A DNA stretch of 64,000 nucleotides, taken from Lentzea sp. NBRC 105346 (GTDB lineage Bacteria > Actinomycetota > Actinomycetes > Mycobacteriales > Pseudonocardiaceae). The translations under genes and the position numbers were made by a program. The notes under the pieces were generated by a model that had not been told where the DNA came from, ran no database searches, and worked only from the letters and a program-made list of their open reading frames with translations. The stretch covers positions 361,574 through 425,573 of the forward strand of contig NZ_BSTQ01000006.1 in the NCBI RefSeq assembly GCF_030269605.1, read 5' to 3'. Shown piece by piece: positions 7,631-16,915 of this stretch. Position 1 is the stretch's first letter. Every line of letters starts with the position of its first letter.

Positions 7631-8559
7631 GCTCAAAGGTCGCTGTTGCCACGCTGGGCGGCACTATCTCCATGACCGGCTCCGGCAGCGGAGTCACGCC
7701 CACGCTGGGCGCGAACGAGCTGACGCAGGGCCTGGACGTCGGCGAGGTCACGACGCTGGCGACGATTCCCGGCGCCTCGCTGACGTTCGCGATTCTGCTC
7801 GAGGTGTTCGACTGGGCGGTCGCCCGGATCCGGGGCGGTGCGCGCGGCATCGTCGTCGTGCAGGGCACGGATACGCTCGAGGAGACGGCGTACTTCCTCG
7901 ACTGCCTGTGGCCGTTCGACGAACCGATCGTGGTGACCGGCGCGATGCGGCACCCCGGTCTGCCCGGCGCGGACGGCCCGGCGAACCTGACCGCGGCCGT
8001 CGCCGCCGCGGCGGCCGCCAACAGCCGGGGCCGCGGCGCGCTGCTCGTGCTCAACGACGAGGTGCACGCGGCCCGCTGGGTGCGCAAGGCCCACTCCAGC
8101 CGGCAGGACGCCTTCCGGTCCGAACCGGGCCCGCTCGGCCTCGTCGTGGAGCAGCACCCGCGCTACTTCCATCCCGCGCACCGCTTCGAACCGCTGCCGC
8201 GGCCCGAGGCGTTCCCGCGCGTGGCACTGTTCGAGGCGACGCTCGGCGACGACGGATTCCTGTTGCGGGAAGCCAAGGTCGACGCGGCGGTCGTCGCGGC
8301 CACGGGCGTCGGGCACGTCTCCACGGGCATGGCCGACGCGATCGAGGACGCCACGTTCCCCGTCGTCGTGGCCAGCCGGACGGGCGCGGGCACGACGTTC
8401 CGCGACACCTACGCGTTCGCGGGCTCCGAGTCCGACCTGATCAAGCGGGGCGCGGTGCCGGCCGGGTGGCTGGACCCGCGCAAGGCTCGGATCCTGCTCA
8501 CCCTGGCCCTGGGCCGCGACCTGCTTCAGGAGTTCACGACGCGCGGCAGCGTGTACTGA
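7627..8559 (+). CDS. L-asparaginase, type I/II family
   Basis: Asparaginase of 310 residues that hydrolyses asparagine to aspartate and ammonia. The first catalytic threonine is in VATLGGTISM near the N-terminus; the second threonine-lysine dyad region is VVVQGTDTLEETA. There is no signal peptide, so it is cytoplasmic. It starts with GTG overlapping the mtnD stop by 4 bases, so it is the last cistron of the methionine salvage operon. It could feed nitrogen or the final transamination step, but this is inference. Its last 34 bases overlap the convergent radical-SAM-like gene. Confidence 0.88.
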   Translation: MSSKVAVATLGGTISMTGSGSGVTPTLGANELTQGLDVGEVTTLATIPGASLTFAILLEVFDWAVARIRGGARGIVVVQGTDTLEETAYFLDCLWPFDEPIVVTGAMRHPGLPGADGPANLTAAVAAAAAANSRGRGALLVLNDEVHAARWVRKAHSSRQDAFRSEPGPLGLVVEQHPRYFHPAHRFEPLPRPEAFPRVALFEATLGDDGFLLREAKVDAAVVAATGVGHVSTGMADAIEDATFPVVVASRTGAGTTFRDTYAFAGSESDLIKRGAVPAGWLDPRKARILLTLALGRDLLQEFTTRGSVY

Positions 8560-9074
8560 TCGTCCCTGGTCACGCGCACACCCTGCGGCGCCAGCGCCTG
8601 CAGGTACCGCACGTGATCGGTGGTGACCGCGTCGCCGACCGCGACGAACGCCAGGTTCGGCAGCCCGGCCGCGGTCACCGCCAGGAACTCCTCCAGCCGG
8701 TCGAACCCGTAGTGCACCTTGTGCGCGTCGAGCCCGAACTCGGCGTGGCGTTCGGCCATGGCGGCACCGACGTCGAGCATGTGCAACGCCTGCATGGCGT
8801 GTGCCCACGAGTCGATGCCGATGACGATGCGCGCGCACAGCCCGTGCAGCGTGCCGACCATCGACGGGTGCAGGCCCTGGCCGCCCGTGTGCAGTACGAC
8901 GCCGACACCGGCGTCGCGGAACCGTTCGAGGATCTCGAACAGGCCCGGCACGGACAGCGGCTCCCCTCCGCTGAGCGTGACGGTGTCCGGTCGCATCGAG
9001 ATCAGGGCGTCGGCGGTACGCAGCATGCGCTCGTGGCTCAGCCTCGCGTACGCGACTTCCCAGGTGATGTCCAT
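8526..9074 (-). CDS. radical SAM-like protein lacking the Fe-S cysteines
   Basis: A 182-residue protein whose core looks like the first half of a radical SAM barrel: TVTLSGGEPLSVPGLFEIL (residues 31-49, the SAM-binding GGE motif), then GVGVVLHTGGQ and IVIGIDSWA. The CxxxCxxC motif that should lie in the first 30 residues is missing. Only one Cys occurs (in GLCAR), and the reading frame upstream of the ATG does not restore it. The ATG at 9074 has a clear AAAGGGGG site. It cannot bind the usual 4Fe-4S cluster, so it is either a non-catalytic relative or the remnant of a longer gene. The 3' end overlaps the asparaginase gene by 34 bp. Confidence 0.65.
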   Translation of the reverse strand: MDITWEVAYARLSHERMLRTADALISMRPDTVTLSGGEPLSVPGLFEILERFRDAGVGVVLHTGGQGLHPSMVGTLHGLCARIVIGIDSWAHAMQALHMLDVGAAMAERHAEFGLDAHKVHYGFDRLEEFLAVTAAGLPNLAFVAVGDAVTTDHVRYLQALAPQGVRVTRDDQYTLPRVVNS

Positions 9075-9147
9075 TGTCTTTCCCCCTTTACGGCGGCAAT
9101 GCTCCAGGGGGAGTAGTCCCTTGCGCAGGTGACCGGTGTCCCGACTT

Positions 9148-9786
9148 TCAGGGACCACCCAGCCCGGCCTCACGGGCGCGGACGATCGCCTGGGCGCGGT
9201 CGGCGACCTGCAACTTGGTGAAGATGCTGGAGATCCGGTTCCGGATCGTCTTGGGGCTCAACACGAGCCGGTGCGCGATCTCGGCGTTGCCGCAGCCCTG
9301 CGCGATCAACGTGAGCACCTCGCGTTCGCGGTCGGTGAGCTGCGGGAACGCCAGCTCCGCCGGGCGCGTGATCGCGGTGAAGTAGCCCATCATGCGTTGC
9401 GCGATGGTGGGACTGAAGATGGCCTCGCCGTCGCCGATGACCTTCACCGCGCGCACGATCTCGTCGTCGTCCACGGTCTTCACGAGGTACCCGCGGGCGC
9501 CCGCGCGCATGGCCGCGAACACCAGCTCGTCGTCCTCGTGCATGGTCAGCACGAGCACGCCGGTGCCCGGTTTGCGGCTGAGGATCTGTTTCGCCGCCTC
9601 GACTCCCGTGCCGTCGGGCATGTGCAGGTCGAGCACGACGACGTCCGGCTCGTGCTCCCGTGCGGCGGTGATCGCCTCGTTGCCGGTCGACGCCTCCGCG
9701 ACGACCTCGATGCCGTCCGTGCAGTCGAGCAACGCCCGCAGCCCGCGCCGGAACACGGGGTGGTCGTCGGCGATCAGCACCCTCAT
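9148..9786 (-). CDS. LuxR/NarL-family response regulator
   Basis: A 212-residue response regulator. The receiver domain (about 1-120) has the acidic pocket DDH near residue 8, the phospho-acceptor Asp in VVVLDLHMP, a T in VLTMHE, and a Lys in YLVKTVDDDE. The C-terminal GerE-type HTH (about 147-205) includes LTDREREVL and LVLSPKTIRNRIS. The start overlaps the stop of the upstream histidine kinase gene (ATGA), so the two are a cognate pair. The target genes are unknown. Confidence 0.93.
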   Translation of the reverse strand: MRVLIADDHPVFRRGLRALLDCTDGIEVVAEASTGNEAITAAREHEPDVVVLDLHMPDGTGVEAAKQILSRKPGTGVLVLTMHEDDELVFAAMRAGARGYLVKTVDDDEIVRAVKVIGDGEAIFSPTIAQRMMGYFTAITRPAELAFPQLTDREREVLTLIAQGCGNAEIAHRLVLSPKTIRNRISSIFTKLQVADRAQAIVRAREAGLGGP

Positions 9787-11651
9787 TGCGCCTCCAGCGG
9801 AATCCGCGCCACGATCCGCGTGCCGTGCTCCGAGGTGATGACGCACGTGCCACCGAGCTCGGCGCAGCGTTCGCGCATGGACGCGAGGCCGATGCCCGGC
9901 GTGGCACCGGACGCGATGCCCGTTCCGTTGTCGGTGATCGCCAGCTCCAGGAAGTCGTTGCGGCGCACCGTGATCCGGCACTCGGTCGCATGAGAGTGGC
10001 GGGCGGTGTTGGTCAACGCCTCGGCCGCGATCCGGTACGCCGCCACCTCGACCGCCGCGGGCAGCCCGGTGAGCTCCTCGGCGTCCACCTCCACCCGCAG
10101 CTCGCTCGCGAACCGCGCCGCCTCCTGCCGCAACGCGAGGGTGAGCCCCTGGTCGAGGATCGGCGGGCGCAGTCCCTCGACGAGCCGGCGCACCTCGGCG
10201 GTCGTCGTGTCGAGGTCGGCGAGCACGGCGTCGAGACCGCCGACCGACCGGCTCGCGGCACGCAGCTGCAGCCGGATGCCGACGAGCGCGGGCCCCACAC
10301 CGTCGTGCAGGTCGCGCCGCAACCGCAGGCGTTCCTCCTCACGCGCGCGCACGAGCCGTTCGCGGGCGAGCTGGAGGTCGGCCGTGAGCTTCACCGACTG
10401 GGCGGCGGGCGCGGCCGAGCGGGCCATGTCGGTCAACAGGCTCAGCTCGCGTTCCGTCAGTCGCTCGTCCGGCGCACGCGGTTCGACGACGAGCTCGCCG
10501 ACCGGGTTTCCGCGATACGTCATGGGAAATCGCAGCTGCGGCCATCCGTGCGACTTCCCGTGTTCGGCCAGCACACTGCCGCCGCGGATCGCGACGTAGG
10601 GCAGCTTGAGCGCGGAAGCGATGGTCTCCGCCACCGCGGGCAGCACGTCGCCCGGCGCCTGTTCGAGCCGGCCGGTCAACGCCGACAGCGCGGCGTACGG
10701 GTTGGTGCGGGCGCCGTAGAGCCACCGGTCGAGGCGGCGCTGCAGCGTCCGGCGCAGGGGAGCGATCGCGAGCACGGCCGCCGCGGTACCGGCCGCCGCG
10801 GCCTGCGCGGGAAAGACCTTCGCGACACCGAAGACGACGAGCCCGTACAACGCGATGAGCAGCACGGTCAGCGTGCCGTAGAGCAATGATCGGTGGATCA
10901 GCAGGCTGATGTCGTAGAGCCCGTACCGGACGATCGCGATCACCGCGGCGGCCGGGAACGCGACGGCGCCGGCGAGCCACGTCCAGTTCCCGAACGGCAT
11001 CTCCAGCACGATCGCGACGACCGCGAGCGCCACGAGCCCGGTGGCCCACACGAGCAACCGCCGGTGGTCCCCGTCCGACCGGCGCCACCGCAACCCCAGC
11101 GACACCACGGCGGCGAGCAGGCTGAGCAGCACCCCGGCGAAGCCGATCATCGTCAGGTGCCGGGGCAGGCCCGCGGCGCTGCGGCCGTTCACCACGTCCT
11201 GCCAGAAGGTCGCGGGCTCCGGCCACGACGCCCAGCCGATCCCGATGGTGCCCAGCGCGATGCTCAACAGGCTGGCGGCGAGCACCGGCCACCACCGTTT
11301 CGACAGCGGGCTGCCGGTCGGGAACACCAGTGCCACCGCGGGCAGCAAGGCGTACGTCGGCCAGAACACCCACGCGTCGATCCACGCGGCCGCGCGCACG
11401 TCCGGCCACCCCGCGACCGCCACGGCGACCGCGCCGAACGCCCCCATCGCCAGCAGCAGCCAGCCCACCGCGTTGCGCGTCGCGTGTGCCACGACCCGCA
11501 GTCCGAGCAACGTGCAGCCGACCGCGATCAGCCAGTTGCGCGGATGTGAGACGAGCCCGGAGACCGCCGCGTGCGCCCCCGCGAAGAGCACGCATGCCGC
11601 CACCCCGACACCCAGCGCGCGTGCCGCGGCGATCTCCAGGCGGAACGTCAC
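9783..11651 (-). CDS. multi-pass sensor histidine kinase, HisKA_3 type
   Basis: A 622-residue membrane kinase of the NarL-partner class. The N-terminal 300 residues hold about eight or more hydrophobic segments, followed by a GAF-like region (about 320-420). The HisKA_3 dimerisation helix contains the phospho-acceptor His in RLRRDLHDGVGP, and the ATPase domain has AEALTNTARHS (N box) and ITDNGTGI (G1). It phosphorylates the response regulator encoded immediately downstream. It is translationally coupled on both sides: the 81-residue protein gene upstream overlaps its ATG. The signal is unknown. Confidence 0.92.
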   Translation of the reverse strand: MTFRLEIAAARALGVGVAACVLFAGAHAAVSGLVSHPRNWLIAVGCTLLGLRVVAHATRNAVGWLLLAMGAFGAVAVAVAGWPDVRAAAWIDAWVFWPTYALLPAVALVFPTGSPLSKRWWPVLAASLLSIALGTIGIGWASWPEPATFWQDVVNGRSAAGLPRHLTMIGFAGVLLSLLAAVVSLGLRWRRSDGDHRRLLVWATGLVALAVVAIVLEMPFGNWTWLAGAVAFPAAAVIAIVRYGLYDISLLIHRSLLYGTLTVLLIALYGLVVFGVAKVFPAQAAAAGTAAAVLAIAPLRRTLQRRLDRWLYGARTNPYAALSALTGRLEQAPGDVLPAVAETIASALKLPYVAIRGGSVLAEHGKSHGWPQLRFPMTYRGNPVGELVVEPRAPDERLTERELSLLTDMARSAAPAAQSVKLTADLQLARERLVRAREEERLRLRRDLHDGVGPALVGIRLQLRAASRSVGGLDAVLADLDTTTAEVRRLVEGLRPPILDQGLTLALRQEAARFASELRVEVDAEELTGLPAAVEVAAYRIAAEALTNTARHSHATECRITVRRNDFLELAITDNGTGIASGATPGIGLASMRERCAELGGTCVITSEHGTRIVARIPLEAQ

Positions 11652-11893
11652 CCGTGGATCCAGTGCCAGACGTTGTGCCAGCCGGACCCCTGGTCCTGCG
11701 TGCTGAAGTCCTCCCGGTACGACTGGAGCTTCTTGCGCAGCTCCTCGAGCGTGACCTCTAGGCCGCTGTGCGCCTGGTTGTGGAACCCCGCCTCGGTCTG
11801 CGCGTTGGCCGCGGTCTTGCGGAAGTCGTTGTACCAGGTCGACAGGTCGTGGTCCGAGAGCTCAGCCTTGGCCCTCACCTCGTCCGCGAACAT
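11648..11893 (-). CDS. small hypothetical protein coupled to sensor kinase
   Basis: An 81-residue, charged, soluble-looking protein (starts MFADEVRAKAEL, ends in the tryptophan- and histidine-rich tail GWHNVWHWIHG). I do not recognise the family. The ATG at 11893 has a strong ribosome-binding site (GGGGGAGGA), and the stop overlaps the kinase ATG by 4 bases, so it is a real first cistron of the kinase/regulator operon. A helical middle (TLEELRKKLQSYRED) suggests protein contacts. It could be an accessory sensor or modulator of the kinase; this is inferred from position alone. Confidence 0.7.
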   Translation of the reverse strand: MFADEVRAKAELSDHDLSTWYNDFRKTAANAQTEAGFHNQAHSGLEVTLEELRKKLQSYREDFSTQDQGSGWHNVWHWIHG

Positions 11894-11979
11894 CTTCGGT
11901 TCCTCCCCCCCGGAGCGCCTGGGCGGCGCCCAGTAGGGCAAGAGTGAGGAACCGGCGACTGGATACACAACGTTTCGTT

Positions 11980-12969
11980 CTACGGCAAAACCTGAATCTT
12001 CCGACCCTTCCCGGACCGGAACGCATCCAGTGCCGATGCATAGTCCTCGAGGGGCAGCCGGTCGCTGATGAACACCTCCGGATCGAGCACGCCGTTGGCG
12101 AACAGGTCGGCCGCCCGTTCGAACGAGTGCAGCACGGCCATCGACCCGGTGATGGTGATCTCCTGGTTGTAGATCCGGTACGGCTCGATCGTCACGCGCG
12201 CCGCGTAGTCCGAGACACCGAACTGCAGGAACGTCCCGCCCCGCGCGACCCGCCCGAGCCCGTCCTGGATCGCCTTCTCGTTGCCGGTCGCGTCGATCAC
12301 GACGTCCCAGCCCTCCGGCCGGTCCAGCTCGTCGGCACCGGAGGCGACGGCCGTACACCCCAACTGCGTAGCGGTGACAAGCCGCTCGGGGTTCACGTCG
12401 ACCACCTCGATCGACGCCGCCCCGGTCAACTTCCCGAGCTGCAACATCATCAGGCCCATGGTCCCGGACCCGTAGATGAGCACCCGCGACGCCATCTGTG
12501 CCCGCAGCACGTCGTACCCGCGCACCGCGCAGGACAGCGGCTCGATCAACGCCGCGTCCTCCAGCCGCACATGTTCCGGCAGCCGCACGCAGTTCGACAC
12601 GGGTGCGACCGCGTACTCGGCCGCGCCGCCCGCGGTGGACACGCCGATCGCGGCCCACCGCAGGCACAGGTTGTTCCGCCCGGCGCGGCAGTAGCGGCAC
12701 TCGAAGCAGTACAGCGAAGGATCCACGGCCACGCGGTCGCCGACCACCACCTCCGTGACGGCGGACCCGACGTCGACGACGACACCGGCGAACTCGTGAC
12801 CGGGCACCACGGGCAGCGTCGGCGCGAACTCGCCCTGCAGGATGTGCAGGTCCGTGCCGCAGAGCCCGCAGGCGGCGACGTCAACGACGACCTCCCGTGG
12901 TCCGGGGCGCGGATCGTCCACAGTGGTCACCTCGACCTGACCGACCCCGCTGATCACCGCTGCCTTCAC
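11980..12969 (-). CDS. zinc-dependent polyol-type dehydrogenase
   Basis: Medium-chain NAD-dependent dehydrogenase of 329 residues. The catalytic zinc site is CGLCGTDLH (Cys34-37 region) with GHEFAG, the structural zinc Cys cluster is CFECRYCRAGRNNLC (about 88-102), and the Rossmann motif is YGSGTMGLM. It resembles sorbitol/threonine dehydrogenases. The GTG start overlaps the stop of the upstream permease gene (GTGA), placing it as the last gene of an ABC sugar/polyol import operon. It probably oxidises the imported polyol; the substrate is not determinable here. Confidence 0.9.
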   Translation of the reverse strand: MKAAVISGVGQVEVTTVDDPRPGPREVVVDVAACGLCGTDLHILQGEFAPTLPVVPGHEFAGVVVDVGSAVTEVVVGDRVAVDPSLYCFECRYCRAGRNNLCLRWAAIGVSTAGGAAEYAVAPVSNCVRLPEHVRLEDAALIEPLSCAVRGYDVLRAQMASRVLIYGSGTMGLMMLQLGKLTGAASIEVVDVNPERLVTATQLGCTAVASGADELDRPEGWDVVIDATGNEKAIQDGLGRVARGGTFLQFGVSDYAARVTIEPYRIYNQEITITGSMAVLHSFERAADLFANGVLDPEVFISDRLPLEDYASALDAFRSGKGRKIQVLP

Positions 12970-13766
12970 TTCACGGCTCCAAGAGACAGGCCCTGGACCA
13001 GCTTGTCCTGGGCGGCGAACCCGGCGATGAGCACCGGGAGGGACACGACGGTCGCGGCGGCGCAGACCTTGGCGAGGAACAACCCCTGCGAGGTCACGAA
13101 CCCCGTCAGGTACACGGGGGCGGTCGACGCGACCACACCGGTGAGCACGCGGGCGAACAGCAGTTCGTTCCACGAGAAGATGAAGCAGATCAACGCGGTC
13201 GCGGCGATTCCGGGCATCGCGATCGGCGCCACGACCCGGCGCAGGGTCGTGATCAGCCCGGCGCCGTCGATGGCGGCCGCCTCCAGGATCTCGGGCGGCA
13301 CCTCGGAGAGGAACGACCGCATGAGCCACACCGCGATCGGCAGGTTCATCGACGTGTAGAGCACCATCAGGAACGAGATGTTGTCGAGCAGCCCGGCGTA
13401 CTGCGCGACCAGGTAGATCGGCAGCAGCGCCGCGACGACCGGCATCATCTTGGTGGAGAGGAAGAAGAACAGGACGTCGGTCCACTTCTCCACCTTCTTG
13501 ATGGACAACGCGTACGCCGCCGGAATCGCCAGCAGCAACACGATGATCGTCGACCCGATCGACGCGGTGAACGAGTTGATCAGCGGCGGCATCGAGCCGG
13601 CGCCGAAGAACTCGCTGTACCCGTCGAAAGTCAGCGATGCGGCCAGCGAAGGCGGGTTCGTGGCGGCGTCCGCCTCGCTGTGCAACGACGTCAGCACCAT
13701 CCACGCCACCGGCAGGAAGAACAGGATGCCGGCGAACCAGGCAACGACTCCCCATATGCGCGTCAT
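12966..13766 (-). CDS. ABC sugar permease, MalG type
   Basis: A 266-residue inner-membrane subunit of a carbohydrate ABC importer (CUT1 family) with six predicted membrane helices and the EAA loop EILEAAAIDGAGLITTLRRV (about 155-175) that docks the ATPase. It is the partner of the MalF-type permease encoded just upstream (4-base overlap). No ATPase gene is in the operon, so a shared MsiK-type ATPase elsewhere in the genome is expected. Confidence 0.92.
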   Translation of the reverse strand: MTRIWGVVAWFAGILFFLPVAWMVLTSLHSEADAATNPPSLAASLTFDGYSEFFGAGSMPPLINSFTASIGSTIIVLLLAIPAAYALSIKKVEKWTDVLFFFLSTKMMPVVAALLPIYLVAQYAGLLDNISFLMVLYTSMNLPIAVWLMRSFLSEVPPEILEAAAIDGAGLITTLRRVVAPIAMPGIAATALICFIFSWNELLFARVLTGVVASTAPVYLTGFVTSQGLFLAKVCAAATVVSLPVLIAGFAAQDKLVQGLSLGAVK

Positions 13767-14695
13767 CGCGAAGCCTCGTCTCGGAAGAGGGAGGACACCA
13801 CGCGCAGCGCGAAGGTCGCGATCACGATCGAACCGGCCACCACGATCACGCCGGCCGCGGACGCCTCACCGTACTCGTGCGCCTGGTAGAAGGTCTGGTA
13901 GATCATGTACGGCAGGTTCGCCGTGCCGAGGCCGCCCGAGGTGATCGTGAACACCGCGTCGAAGTTCTGCACGATGTAGATCGACCCGAGCAGCGCGCCC
14001 AGCTCCAGGTACTGCCGCAGGTGCGGGAACGTCAGGTACCGGAAGATCTGGAACGGCGAGGCACCGTCGATCCGGGCTGCCTCGACGGGTTCGATCGGCT
14101 TGCTCTGCAGTCCCGCCAGCAGGATCAGCATCATGAACGGCGTCCACTGCCACACCAGTGACGTGACGACCGCCGTCATCGGCATGGAGCTGATCCAGTC
14201 CGGCTGCGCGGAAAAGCCGAACCAGGTCAGGACTCCGTTGAGCAGCCCGTACTCCGGGTTGTACAACGCGTGCTTCCACAACAGTGCGGCGGCGACCGGC
14301 ACCACGAGGAACGGCGCGATCAGCATCGTGCGCACGATCCCGCGGCCGCGGAACTTCTTGTCCAGCAACAACGCCAGGCCCAGGCCGAGCACCAGGCTGA
14401 TCAGCACCACGGACGCCGTGAGGATGACCGTGTTGATGACCGACGACCGCAGGTCCGGGTCGACGAACACGTTGACGTAGTTGTCGAACCCGGCGAAGCC
14501 GCGACCGGCCGGGTCCAGCGAGTTCCACTTCATGAACGAGATGACCAGCGTCGCGACGAACGGCAGCTGGGTGATCACGATCAGGAAGATCAGCGCGGGC
14601 AGCAGGGGCGCCCGCCGCGCCCACCGGTTCGATGGGCGCGGGGCCTCGGGCGCCGGGCGCTTCGGCGGAGCCGAGGGCCTGGTGAGGACGGCCAT
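13763..14695 (-). CDS. ABC sugar permease, MalF type
   Basis: A 310-residue CUT1-family permease. A proline-rich cytoplasmic N-terminus (about 1-30) is followed by six membrane helices; the EAA loop reads EPVEAARIDGASPFQIFRYL. The ATG at 14695 is chosen because the N-terminus then begins just before the usual basic stretch. It starts 2 bp after the stop of the solute-binding protein gene and overlaps the MalG-type gene downstream. Confidence 0.92.
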   Translation of the reverse strand: MAVLTRPSAPPKRPAPEAPRPSNRWARRAPLLPALIFLIVITQLPFVATLVISFMKWNSLDPAGRGFAGFDNYVNVFVDPDLRSSVINTVILTASVVLISLVLGLGLALLLDKKFRGRGIVRTMLIAPFLVVPVAAALLWKHALYNPEYGLLNGVLTWFGFSAQPDWISSMPMTAVVTSLVWQWTPFMMLILLAGLQSKPIEPVEAARIDGASPFQIFRYLTFPHLRQYLELGALLGSIYIVQNFDAVFTITSGGLGTANLPYMIYQTFYQAHEYGEASAAGVIVVAGSIVIATFALRVVSSLFRDEASR

Positions 14696-14697
14696 GA

Positions 14698-16038
14698 CTA
14701 CTGCCCCCGGTACTTCGCGGCCACCTTCTCGGCCAGTTGCTGGCCGGCGTTCAAGGCGGCGTCGACGCTCGTCGCTCCGGCGATCGCGGAGCTGATCTGT
14801 TGCGACACCTGGGTTCCCAGGTCGGTGAACTCGGGGATGCCGACGAACTGGATGCCCGGTGCGGGGCGCGGCTGCACGCCGGGGTCGAGCGGCTTCGCAC
14901 CCTTGATCGCGGCCTCGGCCTGCGCGGAGAACGCGCCGCTGGACTGCTTGTACTCGGCCCGCTGGTAGGTCGACGCGCGCTTGCCGTCCGGCACCTTCGA
15001 CCAGCCGAGTGTCTTGCCCGCCAGCTCCTCGTACTGCTTGCCGGACGCCCACGAGATGAACTTCCACGCCGCGTCGGCCTTCTTGCTGGCCTTCTGGATG
15101 CCGAACGCCCAGGTGTAGAGCCAGCCGGACGACTGCGTCTTCACGACCGGAGCCTGTGCGAACCCGAGCTTGCCCTTGACCGGCGAGTCGTCGGCCTCGA
15201 GCAGACCGGCGGCGACCGTGGCGTCGTACCACATCGCGGTCTTGCCCTGCGTCATGTTGTTCAGGCACTCGGCGAACCCGGCCTGCGGCGCGCCGGCCTC
15301 ACCGTGCGTGCGGACGAGGTTGACGTAGAAGTCCGTGGCCTGTTTGAACTCCGGCGCGGTGAGCTGCGCCTGCCAGTCCTTGGTGAACCACGTGCCGCCG
15401 AAGGTGTTGACGACTGTGGTCAGGGGCGCCATCACCTGACCCCAGCCGGGCTGGCCGCGCAGGCAGATGCCGCGCATCTCGGGAGTGTCCACTTTGGCCG
15501 CGATGTCCGCGACCTCCTGCCACGTCGGCTTGTCGGGCATCTTGATGCCCTTGGCGTCGAGGACGTCCTTGCGGTACATCAGGAAGCTCGACTCGCCGTA
15601 GAACGGCTCCGCGTACACCTTGCCGTCCGCGGCCGTCAGCGACTGACGGATCGGCTCCAGGATGTCCTGCTGGTCGAACCCGGAGTCCTTCGCGATGTAG
15701 TCGTCGAGCGGCGTGAGCCAGCCGTTCTTGGCGTACATCGGCGTCTCGTAGTTGCTGATGGTCGCGACGTCGTACTGACCGGCCTGGCTGGAGAAGTCCT
15801 GGCTGATCTTGTCGCGCACGTCGTTCTCGGGCAGCACGGTGTAGTTGACTTTGATGCCGGTCTGCTTGGTGAAGTTGTCCGCGGTGAGCTTCTGGATGTC
15901 CTCCATCTGCGGGTTGTTCACCATGAGCACGTTGACGGAGTTCGCGTCGGAGGCGCCGCCGCCACCTCCCGCGCCCGCGCAGGCGGTGGTCGCCAGCAAC
16001 ACTGCGGCGGTGATGCTGAGATACCGGAACGACGACAT
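14698..16038 (-). CDS. ABC sugar/polyol-binding lipoprotein
   Basis: An extracellular solute-binding protein of 446 residues (family 1), anchored as a lipoprotein: ITAAVLLATTAC gives a lipobox-like TTAC with Cys about 19. A glycine-rich linker follows, then the periplasmic-binding-protein fold (NVLMVNNPQMEDIQKLTADNF region, YAEPFYGESSFLMYRKDVL). The ATG at 16038 has AAAGGAAAG upstream; the longer frame adds 7 residues without a site. It captures the substrate for the two permeases downstream. The context (dehydrogenase and DeoR regulator) suggests a sugar alcohol. Confidence 0.92.
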   Translation of the reverse strand: MSSFRYLSITAAVLLATTACAGAGGGGGASDANSVNVLMVNNPQMEDIQKLTADNFTKQTGIKVNYTVLPENDVRDKISQDFSSQAGQYDVATISNYETPMYAKNGWLTPLDDYIAKDSGFDQQDILEPIRQSLTAADGKVYAEPFYGESSFLMYRKDVLDAKGIKMPDKPTWQEVADIAAKVDTPEMRGICLRGQPGWGQVMAPLTTVVNTFGGTWFTKDWQAQLTAPEFKQATDFYVNLVRTHGEAGAPQAGFAECLNNMTQGKTAMWYDATVAAGLLEADDSPVKGKLGFAQAPVVKTQSSGWLYTWAFGIQKASKKADAAWKFISWASGKQYEELAGKTLGWSKVPDGKRASTYQRAEYKQSSGAFSAQAEAAIKGAKPLDPGVQPRPAPGIQFVGIPEFTDLGTQVSQQISSAIAGATSVDAALNAGQQLAEKVAAKYRGQ

Positions 16039-16096
16039 CGTCTTTCCTTTCCAAGGCATGCCTGAATAAGCCCTACCTCGATGGGGTGGTGCGCTC

Positions 16097-16858
16097 TTAC
16101 GTTCTGATGACCTTCGGTCCCAGCAGCGAGTACCGGTGGGCCTCGCTCGCGGACAGGTTCGTGTCGGTGACGATCGCCTCCAGGTCGCCGATCTTGGCGA
16201 ACCGGTTGAAGCTGTGGACGCCGAACTTCGTGTGCACGCCGACGAAGATCCTTCGCCGGGACACCTCGACGGCCTTCGCCTTCACCGCGCCGACCGCCGG
16301 GTCGGGAGTGGTGAGGCCGAACTCGCGCGAGATCCCGTTCGCGCCGACATAGGCGAGATCGATGACCATCTCGCCGAGCATGCTGATGGCCCAGTGATCC
16401 ACCGTGGCCAGCGTGCGGCCACGTACCCGGCCGCCGAGCAGCAGGACCGTGCACGCCGGGTGCTCGGACAACGCCGCCGCGGTCGGCAGGCTCGCCGTGA
16501 TGACCGTGAGCGGGCGGGTGAGCGGCAACGCCTCCGCCACCAGCTGGGGCGTGAAGCCCTCGTCGACGAACACGGTCTCCGCGTCGTCGATCCGGTCGGC
16601 CGCGGCTTTCGCGATCCGCCGCTTCTCGGGCACGTGCGACGCGCTGCGGAACTTCAGGCCCGTCTCGAACCCGGCGCTCTCCACCGGGATGGCGCCGCCG
16701 TGGGTGCGGCGGACGAGGCCGTGCTCGTCGAGCAACCGCAGGTCACGCCGCACGGTCTCCGGAGCGACCTCCAGCTCGGCGGCCATCTCGACCACGTCGA
16801 CCCGGCCGTCCGCGCGTGCCCTGGCGAGGATGCGGCGTTTGCGCTCGTCCGACCGCAT
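16097..16858 (-). CDS. DeoR-family transcriptional regulator
   Basis: A 253-residue regulator. The N-terminal HTH (MRSDERKRRILARARADGRV, then APETVRRDLRLLDEHGLVRRTHGGA) is typical of DeoR/GlpR. The C-terminal domain (about 75-250) is the sugar-phosphate sensor with VFVDEGFT and YVGANGISREFGL. The start at 16858 is set by GAGGAGG 6 bases upstream; two earlier in-frame ATGs lack a site. It is directly upstream of the polyol import operon (58 bp gap) and probably represses it in response to a phosphorylated intermediate. Confidence 0.9.
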   Translation of the reverse strand: MRSDERKRRILARARADGRVDVVEMAAELEVAPETVRRDLRLLDEHGLVRRTHGGAIPVESAGFETGLKFRSASHVPEKRRIAKAAADRIDDAETVFVDEGFTPQLVAEALPLTRPLTVITASLPTAAALSEHPACTVLLLGGRVRGRTLATVDHWAISMLGEMVIDLAYVGANGISREFGLTTPDPAVGAVKAKAVEVSRRRIFVGVHTKFGVHSFNRFAKIGDLEAIVTDTNLSASEAHRYSLLGPKVIRT

Positions 16859-16915
16859 GCTCACCTCCTCGTGCGTGCCCATTCGGGCCTGACCTGCCCG
16901 TTCGGACTGGTAATA

